Positions 1 through 7,878 of a stretch of DNA of 64,000 nt are shown in pieces. Under the pieces are notes generated by a model. It ran no database searches and was not told the origin of the DNA. It saw nothing but the letters and a program-made list of their open reading frames with translations. Positions within the stretch are counted from its first letter, which is position 1. Each line of letters begins with the position of its first letter. Source of the stretch: Burkholderiaceae bacterium (GTDB taxonomy: Bacteria; Pseudomonadota; Gammaproteobacteria; Burkholderiales; Burkholderiaceae_B); contig JAJOJF010000047.1 of the NCBI GenBank assembly GCA_021208885.1, positions 1 through 64,000 of the forward strand, read 5' to 3'. The position numbers were made by a program, and so were the translations under genes.

Positions 1-1
1 C

Positions 2-415
2 GCAGCCAGAGGCCCAGCTGCCGGCATCCTCAAGCCAGGTCATCACGGAACCACCTTTGGCGGGGGGCCACTGGTATGTGCTGCGGCACTAGCCGTGCTT
101 GACACGCTGGAGAAAGACAACCTGCTGGAACATGCACACAAGGTCGGAAGTGCCATGCTTGCGCGGTTACACGCCGAACTCGATGGCGTCGATGGCGTCA
201 CTGAAGTTCGCGGCCGTGGCCTGATGATTGGTATCGAGCTAAACCGTCCGTGTGCGGAACTTGTACGCCAAGCGCTAGAGGCGGGCCTTCTGATCAATGT
301 GACCCGTGACAAAGTCGTGCGCATACTGCCACCGCTTATTATCAGTGAGCAAGAAGCCAATGAGTTGCTTGACGGCGTGATTCGTCTTATTAAAAAGTTT
401 TTAAGCAGCCAGTAG
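2..415 (+). CDS. argD: Acetylornithine aminotransferase, C-terminal part (cut by window edge)
   Basis: The reading frame is open from base 2 to the stop at 413-415, so the ATG of the track ORF at base 95 is internal. The first visible residues include LKPGHHGTTFGGGPL, a conserved region of class III aminotransferases that follows the PLP-binding lysine, and the C-terminal domain follows. ArgD-type enzymes transfer an amino group from glutamate to N-acetylglutamate semialdehyde in arginine synthesis. Immediate linkage to argF and argG supports ArgD over other class III aminotransferases. The N-terminal two thirds and the PLP lysine lie outside the window, so substrate specificity rests on context. 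Confidence 0.85.
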   Translation, partial: AARGPAAGILKPGHHGTTFGGGPLVCAAALAVLDTLEKDNLLEHAHKVGSAMLARLHAELDGVDGVTEVRGRGLMIGIELNRPCAELVRQALEAGLLINVTRDKVVRILPPLIISEQEANELLDGVIRLIKKFLSSQ

Positions 416-446
416 GCTCTGCTGTGCTGCCAACCGGATTTCGCTT

Positions 447-1391
447 ATGACTGACAAGAACGCTACAGCCCACAAAACGCTGCGTCATTTTCTGCAGCTC
501 ACGGACTTGTCGCGCGCAGAGCTCATACATGTGCTCGAACGCGCACGTATCATCAAAGACAAATTCAAGCGCTACGAGCCCTACCAACCGCTGCACGACC
601 GCACGCTAGCCATGGTGTTTGAGAAAGCCAGCACCAGGACTCGGGTTTCGTTTGAGGCTGGAATGTACCAGATGGGTGGTGCTGTCATTCATCTAACCAC
701 CAATGACTCCCAGCTCGGGCGATCTGAACCAATTGAGGACACCGCTCGCGTGGTTTCGCGCATGGTTGACCTGGTCATGATTCGCACCTTTGAGCAAAGC
801 CGCATCGAGCGTTTTTCTGAATACTCGCGGGTGCCAGTTATCAATGGGCTAACCAACGAATACCACCCCTGCCAGATTCTGGCCGATGTATTTACCTATC
901 TTGAGCACCGCGAGTCCATCGAAGGCAAGGTTGTCGCGTGGATTGGCGATGCCAACAACATGGCCTACACCTGGATACAAGCAGCCGAGCGTCTAGGGTT
1001 CAAACTGCACTTTAGTGCACCGCCCGGCTACCAGCTCGAAGCCCAACGCCTGTCTGGCATGGACCCGACTGTTTACCAATCATTTGACAACCCCCACGAC
1101 GCTTGTGAAGGGGCTGATCTGATTACGACCGATGTCTGGACCAGCATGGGCTATGAAGCTGAAAACGAGGCTCGCAAAAAAGCATTTGCCAATTGGTGTG
1201 TGGATTCTTCCATGATGGCCAGAGCCAAACCAGACGCGCTTTTTATGCACTGCCTGCCAGCCCACCGGGGCGAGGAGGTCACTGCTGATGTCATCGATGG
1301 GCCACAAAGCGTGGTTTGGGACGAAGCGGAGAACCGTCTGCACGCACAAAAGGCTTTGATGGAGTTTTTACTGCTCGGACAAGTCAACTAA
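447..1391 (+). CDS. argF: Ornithine carbamoyltransferase
   Basis: This 314-residue protein is full length for anabolic ornithine transcarbamylase, which makes citrulline from ornithine and carbamoyl phosphate in the cytoplasm. The carbamoyl-phosphate motif STRTR lies at residues 62-66. The HCLPAHRGEE segment, with the catalytic cysteine, begins at residue 268, and the ornithine-loop motif DVWTSMGYE precedes it. The gene starts 31 bases after the argD stop and is followed at once by argG, so the three probably form one arginine operon. No arginine-repressor box or attenuator was recognised in the short spacers. Confidence 0.97.
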   Translation: MTDKNATAHKTLRHFLQLTDLSRAELIHVLERARIIKDKFKRYEPYQPLHDRTLAMVFEKASTRTRVSFEAGMYQMGGAVIHLTTNDSQLGRSEPIEDTARVVSRMVDLVMIRTFEQSRIERFSEYSRVPVINGLTNEYHPCQILADVFTYLEHRESIEGKVVAWIGDANNMAYTWIQAAERLGFKLHFSAPPGYQLEAQRLSGMDPTVYQSFDNPHDACEGADLITTDVWTSMGYEAENEARKKAFANWCVDSSMMARAKPDALFMHCLPAHRGEEVTADVIDGPQSVVWDEAENRLHAQKALMEFLLLGQVN

Positions 1392-1472
1392 AATAGCAAA
1401 CCAGTGACGAATCAAACTGTCCGATGTCCTGATCCAATGACGCCGGATGCATATTTAATAAAAGGCAACCCC

Positions 1473-2693
1473 ATGAGCAACATCAACAAAGTAGTGCTGG
1501 CCTATTCGGGCGGGCTTGATACATCGGTTATTCTCAAATGGCTGCAAGACACCTACCAGTGTGAAGTGGTCACATTCACGGCCGATATCGGTCAGGGTGA
1601 AGAGCTAGAGCCAGCCCGTGCCAAAGCCTTGCAATTTGGAATCAAGCCAGAGCACATCTTTATCGATGACCTGCGCGAGGAGTTTGTACGCGACTTCGTG
1701 TTCCCGATGTTCCGCTGCAACACCATCTACGAAGGCGAGTATTTGCTTGGCACCTCGATTGCCCGCCCCTTGATTGCCAAGCGCCAGATCGAAATCGCGC
1801 GCCAGGTTGGCGCGGACACTGTGTCGCACGGCGCCACGGGCAAAGGCAATGACCAGGTCCGGTTTGAACTTGGCTACTACGCACTTGAGCCGGGCATCAA
1901 AGTCATCTCGCCATGGCGCGAGTGGGATCTGTTGTCGCGCCAAAAGCTGCTTGCTTACGCCGAAGCCGCCGGCATTCCGGTTGACATGAAACACAAGCAA
2001 GGTGGTGCGCCCTATTCCATGGACGCCAACCTTTTGCATATCAGCTATGAAGGTCGCCACCTCGAAGATCCCAATGCAGAGGCCGAGGAATCCATGTGGC
2101 GTTGGACAGTGGCACCCGAAGCCGCACCGGATGAGGCTCAGTACATTGACATTGAGTTCGTCAAAGGCGACCCGGTAAGCATCAACGGCGAAAAACTGAC
2201 GCCTGCGGCCTTGCTCGCACGACTCAATGCCATTGGCGGCAAACACGGGATTGGCCGCTTAGACCTCGTAGAGAACCGCTACGTCGGCATGAAATCACGC
2301 GGTTGCTACGAAACCCCGGGCGGAACCATTCTTTTGAAAGCGCACCGCGCCATTGAGTCGATCACGCTTGACCGCGAAGTTGCTCACTTGAAAGACGATT
2401 TGATGCCGCGTTACGCCTCGCTCATTTACAACGGCTATTGGTGGTCGCCAGAGCGCAAAGCACTGCAGACATTGATCGACCACACTCAGCACCATGTCAA
2501 TGGCACCGTCAGGCTAAAGCTCTACAAGGGCAATGTCTACACGGTGGCGCGCGACTCGGCTGACACGTTGTTTGACCAAACCATCGCCACGTTCGATGAC
2601 GATGGCGGCGCATACAACCAGGCCGATGCGGCGGGCTTCATTAAGCTTAATGCATTGCGCATGCGTATCGAAGCCAGGAAAGGACGCAAGTGA
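1473..2693 (+). CDS. argG: Argininosuccinate synthase
   Basis: The enzyme joins citrulline and aspartate with ATP to form argininosuccinate. The PP-loop ATP-binding motif AYSGGLDTS occupies residues 10-18, and a [11 protein letters not shown] segment follows near residue 115. The track ORF opens at 1404, but family members begin [18 protein letters not shown]. The ATG at 1473 has an AAGG 8 bases upstream, so I use it, giving 406 residues, a typical length. This makes the 81-base argF-argG spacer non-coding. A strong hairpin terminator follows the gene at 2769-2804. Confidence 0.96.
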   Translation: MSNINKVVLAYSGGLDTSVILKWLQDTYQCEVVTFTADIGQGEELEPARAKALQFGIKPEHIFIDDLREEFVRDFVFPMFRCNTIYEGEYLLGTSIARPLIAKRQIEIARQVGADTVSHGATGKGNDQVRFELGYYALEPGIKVISPWREWDLLSRQKLLAYAEAAGIPVDMKHKQGGAPYSMDANLLHISYEGRHLEDPNAEAEESMWRWTVAPEAAPDEAQYIDIEFVKGDPVSINGEKLTPAALLARLNAIGGKHGIGRLDLVENRYVGMKSRGCYETPGGTILLKAHRAIESITLDREVAHLKDDLMPRYASLIYNGYWWSPERKALQTLIDHTQHHVNGTVRLKLYKGNVYTVARDSADTLFDQTIATFDDDGGAYNQADAAGFIKLNALRMRIEARKGRK

Positions 2694-2768
2694 GGTGGTC
2701 ATTTAGGTCGTAACCGAGATCGCCAGCAAGCTCTCACATGACTTTCAGCCTAAGCTTGCAAGCTATAA

Positions 2769-2804
2769 AGAAAGCCCCGCAAACAATCGGTTTCGGGGCT
2801 TTCT
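2769..2804. terminator. Bidirectional terminator between argG and tex
   Basis: AGAAAGCCCCG at 2769-2779 pairs perfectly over 11 bp with CGGGGCTTTCT at 2794-2804 around a 14-base loop. The A- and T-rich ends give a U tract in either direction. It sits between the converging argG and tex genes and probably ends both transcripts. Confidence 0.85.
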
Positions 2805-2848
2805 GTTACTTGGTCGAGATCCCTGTGGAGTTTGGCTCGAAATCAAGC

Positions 2849-5218
2849 CTAACGCTTTAGCTTGGCAAACGCAGCGGCCATGGCGCCAGCAGGCTCAGAC
2901 CCCCTGTTTGCCGGCTTGTCTTTGCCATTCGGGCGAGCGCTAGACCTGTTGTTGGCACTCACCGATGCCAAAGTGCCGGTGCGAGCGCCAGGCTCGTCTT
3001 CCATGCGCATCGTTAACGCGATGCGCTTGCGTGCCAAATCCACCTCTAACACTTTGACTTTCACCGATTGCCCGGTGCGCACGACCTCACGCGGGTCTTT
3101 GACAAACTGGTTTGAAAGGGCCGATATGTGCACTAGCCCGTCCTGATGAACCCCGATATCCACAAACGCCCCAAAATTAGCGACGTTGGTGACCACACCG
3201 TCTAGTACTTGCCCTGGCTTTAGGTCATTCATGGTCTGAACGCTGTCGTCAAAAACCACGGGCTTAAACTCTGGCCTTGGGTCACGACCAGGCTTTTCTA
3301 GTTCCGCAAGGATATCCTTGACAGTTGGCAGGCCAAAGCGCTCATCAGTGAACTCCGATGGCGATAAGCCATTTAATAACTGACGGTTACCCATGACTGC
3401 TTTAACGTCTGCCTGCACTTTGGACAGAATGCGTTGCACCACCGGGTAGGCTTCGGGATGCACAGCTGATGCATCAAGCGGATTGGCGCCGCCGTTGACA
3501 CGCAAAAAGCCCGCAGCCTGCTCAAAGGCCTTCTCGCCAAATCGCGGAACAGCCAGCAGGTCAGCACGAGACTCAAACCGCCCGTTCGCATCGCGGTAGC
3601 TGACGATATTCTTTGCAAGGCCGCTGTTAAGCCCTGAGACATGGGTCAGCAATGCCGCAGAGGCGGTGTTAACGTCAACACCCACGGCGTTGACGCAATC
3701 TTCGACAACAGCGGTGAGTGTGGTGGCCAATTGACGCTGGTTGACATCATGCTGGTACTGGCCAACGCCGATGGACTTGGGCTCTATTTTGACGAGTTCA
3801 GCAAGCGGATCCTGCAAGCGTCTGGCAATTGAAACCGCTCCGCGCAAACTGACATCGAGGTCTGGAAACTCTTGCGCAGCGACTTCAGAGGCAGAATAAA
3901 CTGAGGCCCCCGCCTCCGAGACGGTCACCCGACTTAAATTCAGCTCAGGCTGCGCCTGACAAAGTGTGGCCACGAGCTTGTCAGTTTCGCGTGATGCGGT
4001 GCCGTTGCCAATGGCCACGAGCTCTACCTGATGACGCTTGGCTAGATCAGCCAGTGTTCTTAGGCTGCCTTGCACATCGCGCCTGGGCTCAAATGGATAG
4101 ATGGTTGCGGTGTCAACCACTTTGCCGGTGCGATCGATCACCGCGACTTTGACGCCAGTCCGAATGCCAGGGTCAAGCCCCATGACCGCTTTAGGTCCGG
4201 CTGGCGGTGACAGCAGCAAATCCTTCAAATTGTTCGCAAAAACGTCAATGGCCTGGGTCTCTGCGCGCTCTCTGAGCGCCCCGACAATCTCCATCTCAAA
4301 AAACATCAACAGTTTGACTCGCCAACACCAACGGCACACTTCCGCTAGCCACTGTTCGCGCTCGGTGGCTTTGCTGCCAAAGATCTGCAGACCAAGCCCG
4401 AGGAACACAGCGATACGTTCAGTACAAGGGTGCGGCAGCAAAGCCTCTTGAGCCTCGGAGAGGCCAATACGCAAGTCGAGCACCCCTTGTTGACGGCCAC
4501 GCAACAGCGCGAGCATTCGATGCGACGGAATGGTCCCAATTGATTCACTGAAATCAAACCAGTCTCTGAAGTTCGCACCCTCTTCTTCTTTGCCGGTCAC
4601 CACCTTGGCGTAAATCAAGCCCTGTCGCATCAGCAATGAACGCAAATCTGCCACGAGATCGGCATTTTCTGCGAACTGCTCCGCCAAAATGTCGCGCGCA
4701 CCATCCAAAGCTGCCTTTGTGTCCGCCACACCCTTATCAGCATCAACGAAGGCTTCTGCAGCCTGGTGTGGTGCACAAGACACATCCGTTAGCAACTGAT
4801 CTGCCAACGGCTGCAACCCAGCCTCACGAGCTATCTGGGCACGTGTGCGACGCTTGGGCTTAAATGGCGCGTAGAGGTCCTCCAGTCGCTGCTTGGTATC
4901 AGCCTCATCAAAGGCTTGACGCAACTCATTAGTCAATTTGCCCTGCTCGTGGACCGAGGCCATCACCACATCGCGTCTGGCTTCAAGCTCTTGCAAATAC
5001 AACAAACGCACCTCGAGCTGGCGCAAAACGGTGTCGTCCAAGCCGCCAGTGGCCTCCTTTCGGTAACGTGCAATAAACGGCACGGTCGAACCTTCAGCCA
5101 TGAGCTGCATGGTGGCCCCAACCTGTTGTGGGCGCACGCCAAGCTCATTGGCCAACTGCGTTTGCAGGCGAAGCTCGATTTCATGGGGACTACGGGCGGT
5201 AAATTCAGCGTCAGACAT
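2849..5218 (-). CDS. tex: Tex family RNA-binding transcription accessory protein
   Basis: Tex is a cytoplasmic nucleic-acid-binding protein implicated in transcription and toxin-gene expression in Bordetella and relatives. The conserved N-terminal helical domain includes GSTVPFIARYRKEATGGLDD. A YqgF/RNase H-like domain begins near residue 345 (VMGLDPGIRTGVKVAV), helix-hairpin-helix repeats lie near 505-575, and a C-terminal S1 domain near 668-740 (GVVTNVANFGAFVDIGVHQDG). The track ORF runs 39 codons further upstream with unconserved sequence. I chose MSDAEF at 5218 by alignment with family N termini, although no strong Shine-Dalgarno is visible. The 789-residue length fits the family. A short basic, low-complexity tail follows S1. 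Confidence 0.93.
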   Translation of the reverse strand: MSDAEFTARSPHEIELRLQTQLANELGVRPQQVGATMQLMAEGSTVPFIARYRKEATGGLDDTVLRQLEVRLLYLQELEARRDVVMASVHEQGKLTNELRQAFDEADTKQRLEDLYAPFKPKRRTRAQIAREAGLQPLADQLLTDVSCAPHQAAEAFVDADKGVADTKAALDGARDILAEQFAENADLVADLRSLLMRQGLIYAKVVTGKEEEGANFRDWFDFSESIGTIPSHRMLALLRGRQQGVLDLRIGLSEAQEALLPHPCTERIAVFLGLGLQIFGSKATEREQWLAEVCRWCWRVKLLMFFEMEIVGALRERAETQAIDVFANNLKDLLLSPPAGPKAVMGLDPGIRTGVKVAVIDRTGKVVDTATIYPFEPRRDVQGSLRTLADLAKRHQVELVAIGNGTASRETDKLVATLCQAQPELNLSRVTVSEAGASVYSASEVAAQEFPDLDVSLRGAVSIARRLQDPLAELVKIEPKSIGVGQYQHDVNQRQLATTLTAVVEDCVNAVGVDVNTASAALLTHVSGLNSGLAKNIVSYRDANGRFESRADLLAVPRFGEKAFEQAAGFLRVNGGANPLDASAVHPEAYPVVQRILSKVQADVKAVMGNRQLLNGLSPSEFTDERFGLPTVKDILAELEKPGRDPRPEFKPVVFDDSVQTMNDLKPGQVLDGVVTNVANFGAFVDIGVHQDGLVHISALSNQFVKDPREVVRTGQSVKVKVLEVDLARKRIALTMRMEDEPGARTGTLASVSANNRSSARPNGKDKPANRGSEPAGAMAAAFAKLKR

Positions 5219-5487
5219 AAGCAAGAGAAGTGGTGTCCTGAAAGGGTTGTTACAGAGTCGGGGCATTTTGCCATAACCAGCGATTAACCATGCCCGGCAC
5301 GCCTGACACAGGCGTTTCACAGCTAGCCAAACCATGCGAGCATGTCAAAACGATGATTAACATGAACATGTGATAGCCCTGAGTATCAAAATGCCCATAT
5401 GCTCTAGCGAAGAGCTTACTGATGCTGGCTTGACTCAGTCAGACGCCAATCCACCAAGGCTAATAAGCCTAGCAAGCAGATCTGCCC

Positions 5488-6591
5488 ATGCAAACCCGTC
5501 ACAAAATTCTCCTAATCCTGTTGGCCGTGGTAACAGGCAGCGTCGCACTATGGGCAACTGATTTGCTTTGGCCTAAAAAGATCACGGTTGCCGTTGATGC
5601 CCCTCTGATGAGCAAACTCATCTTTGATCCGAGCGACATGGATGCAGCTCGCTTTTACTTCGAAGAAAATCCTGATAGCCGCTTGCAACTGAGAGAGATT
5701 TTCTACGACTTTGACCCGGCGGGATCAGCACCTAGGTTTCAGGCTGCGATCGCGGATGGAATTCAGTTTTTTGTGACGACGCAACCCTCATCAACGCTGA
5801 CCGCAAGCACACACCTTTTCAACAAGCCTGATTCACTTGTGATTAATACCTCGGCGACAAGCCCGACCATGACCAGCAGAGATGACTACATGGTGCGCAT
5901 TATTGCTGACGCCTTGCAAGAACAACAAGCGATTGCCGACTTTATCAACACCTTGCCTGGACAGCGTTTGCTCGTGTTGCAAGACAGTGCCAATGCAGCC
6001 TACACAGATCCGGCCTTTAAGTACCTCATGCAGCATTTTCGGCAACAGAATCGTTGGGAGATTACACATGAGCGCTTTGAATTTGAGACATTTCGGCCAG
6101 GCACACTGGCACAAACAATGGCCGAACCATTTGATGTGCTTTACGTTCTTGGCGGGGACTTCCAGGCAAGCATGGGCAACATGGTGCAGCTCTTTTACCA
6201 GCGACACCCCCACGCAACCATTGTGCTCACCCCATGGGCTCGATCAAATGCGATCTATGAAACTGCAGGCCCAGCCATCGACAACGTGGTGTTAATTAGC
6301 CACCATCCCGCTAAAAGCGTCGACCAAGCAATAGCCAACTACCTCAACCGCTTTAAGCAACGGTTTGGGTATCAACCCATGGCCATGGCTCTAATGGTGC
6401 GCCAGAGCCTGGAAATACTTGAGCAGGCAGTATCAGCCGGACATACAACGCCAGAGGCTGTTAAACGCTATCTGCTATCCCAGGAGTCGCTGCAAACCAG
6501 TCTAGGGGAAATCAGACTGAACAAGTATGGAGACAGGGTGCCGGAGTTCTACCCTATCAGTGATTTGAGCGCCGAACTAAGATCAGAGTAA
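5488..6591 (+). CDS. Periplasmic-binding-protein-like sensor/receptor, copy 1
   Basis: This 367-residue protein has an N-terminal hydrophobic segment (about residues 7-24) followed by a charged KK pair. I see no clear AxA cleavage site or lipobox, so it may be membrane-anchored and face the periplasm. The rest resembles the Leu/Ile/Val-binding Peripla_BP_6 fold, with an alternating beta-alpha pattern, an FGYQP segment and a C-terminal LGEIRLNKYGD segment typical of the family. It has long identical blocks with the next gene, such as DAARFYFEENPDS and IVLTPWARSN. No ABC permease or ATPase is encoded nearby, and a hybrid histidine kinase follows, so I infer a ligand-sensing partner rather than a transporter subunit. 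The ligand is unknown. No Shine-Dalgarno is obvious. Confidence 0.7.
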   Translation: MQTRHKILLILLAVVTGSVALWATDLLWPKKITVAVDAPLMSKLIFDPSDMDAARFYFEENPDSRLQLREIFYDFDPAGSAPRFQAAIADGIQFFVTTQPSSTLTASTHLFNKPDSLVINTSATSPTMTSRDDYMVRIIADALQEQQAIADFINTLPGQRLLVLQDSANAAYTDPAFKYLMQHFRQQNRWEITHERFEFETFRPGTLAQTMAEPFDVLYVLGGDFQASMGNMVQLFYQRHPHATIVLTPWARSNAIYETAGPAIDNVVLISHHPAKSVDQAIANYLNRFKQRFGYQPMAMALMVRQSLEILEQAVSAGHTTPEAVKRYLLSQESLQTSLGEIRLNKYGDRVPEFYPISDLSAELRSE

Positions 6592-6717
6592 TCACGCTAC
6601 GTCGATTAACTAACGACAATTCCTGACACATGTGACTTCCCCGAAACGATGTCCCGATGCAGCTGAAAACAAACCCGATTAACCCAGACCTTCTTGGCCC
6701 GACTGCGATCACTGTCC

Positions 6718-7815
6718 ATGAGCCCGAACTTCAAGGAAAATAAAGTGTTAGCTGCAATGACTACAGCCGTGCTAGCGGTTGTGGTGTACGCGGCTCACTC
6801 ATACCTTTGGACAGCCAAGGTCACAGTCTCTCTTGATGTGCCTGCCGTGGGCCAACAGATTTACGATCCTAGTGGGCTTGATGCGGCTAGATTTTATTTT
6901 GAGGAGAATCCCGACAGCGCCCTTGCTCTGAAAGAGATACTGTATGACCCAAAACTAGCCAATTCACAATCTGTCTTTACGACAACACTCAATGATGGCG
7001 ATCAGTTCTTTATCACCAGTCAGCCATCATCAATGCTAACCACAGCGACAGAACTATTTGAAAGACCACAAGCGCTTCTGATTAACACCGCTGCAGCTAG
7101 TTCGGCATTAAGTGCAAGAGATGACTTCATGCTGCGACTGATTGCCGATACAGGGCAAGAACAAAAAACAATCGCGCAATATATCAACCAGTTGCCTGGA
7201 AATCGACTGTTGGTGCTGCAAGACTCTTCCAACTCTGGCTATACCGACAACGCTTATCGCTATTTCCTGAATGAGATCAATAAAAACTGGGAGATTACCC
7301 ATTACCGGTTTTTGTTTAAAGACTTTAGGCCTGACTCATTTGAGCCCTTGCTGGCTCATCGGTTCGATGCGCTCTATGTTTTGGGGGGTAACTTTCAACC
7401 AAACATGGGCAACATTGCACAAATGTTTCATCAATCGCATCCAAATGCACCCATTGTTCTGACGCCCTGGGCTCGTTCGAATTTACTTTACGAGTTTGCT
7501 GGACCAGCAATCAAACGCATGGTCATCCTCAGCCATTACCCCAATAGCGCTGACGATTCGGCCGTTGCAAATTATCTGAAACGGTTTGAGCAGCGATTTG
7601 GATATCAACCCCTGGCGATTAGCCTCACTATCCGACAGGCGCTCGAATTGCTGGAGCAAGCCTTAGCGGCGGGACACAGCTCTCCTGAATCGATCAAGCG
7701 CTACCTGTTATCAAGACCTGAACAGTCGACAAGTCTTGGCACCATCATTTTTGATGAATACGGCGATTCAGTGCAACCGCTGCATCCCGTATCAAACCTT
7801 GACCGAAAACCATAG
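6718..7815 (+). CDS. Periplasmic-binding-protein-like sensor/receptor, copy 2
   Basis: This is a tandem paralogue of the preceding gene, with the same N-terminal hydrophobic anchor and Peripla_BP_6-like body. Shared blocks include DAARFYFEENPDS, LLVLQDS, VLTPWARSN and QRFGYQP. The track opens at a TTG at 6694. I use the ATG at 6718 because the resulting N terminus matches copy 1 in length. Sequence outside the shared blocks has diverged, which suggests an old duplication and possibly different ligands. The gene ends 63 bases before the hybrid histidine kinase in the same direction, so the three are probably cotranscribed. Function as a receptor is inferred from context. Confidence 0.7.
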   Translation: MSPNFKENKVLAAMTTAVLAVVVYAAHSYLWTAKVTVSLDVPAVGQQIYDPSGLDAARFYFEENPDSALALKEILYDPKLANSQSVFTTTLNDGDQFFITSQPSSMLTTATELFERPQALLINTAAASSALSARDDFMLRLIADTGQEQKTIAQYINQLPGNRLLVLQDSSNSGYTDNAYRYFLNEINKNWEITHYRFLFKDFRPDSFEPLLAHRFDALYVLGGNFQPNMGNIAQMFHQSHPNAPIVLTPWARSNLLYEFAGPAIKRMVILSHYPNSADDSAVANYLKRFEQRFGYQPLAISLTIRQALELLEQALAAGHSSPESIKRYLLSRPEQSTSLGTIIFDEYGDSVQPLHPVSNLDRKP

Positions 7816-7878
7816 AGCCATCCAGACGAACCATGCCAGCGCCACTTACCGAAAGCCCCGCCTTGCGTAGAGTTTCAC

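Noticed and set aside
1605-2246. 213-codon minus-strand ORF inside argG
   Set aside because: Antisense to argG, with no family resemblance.
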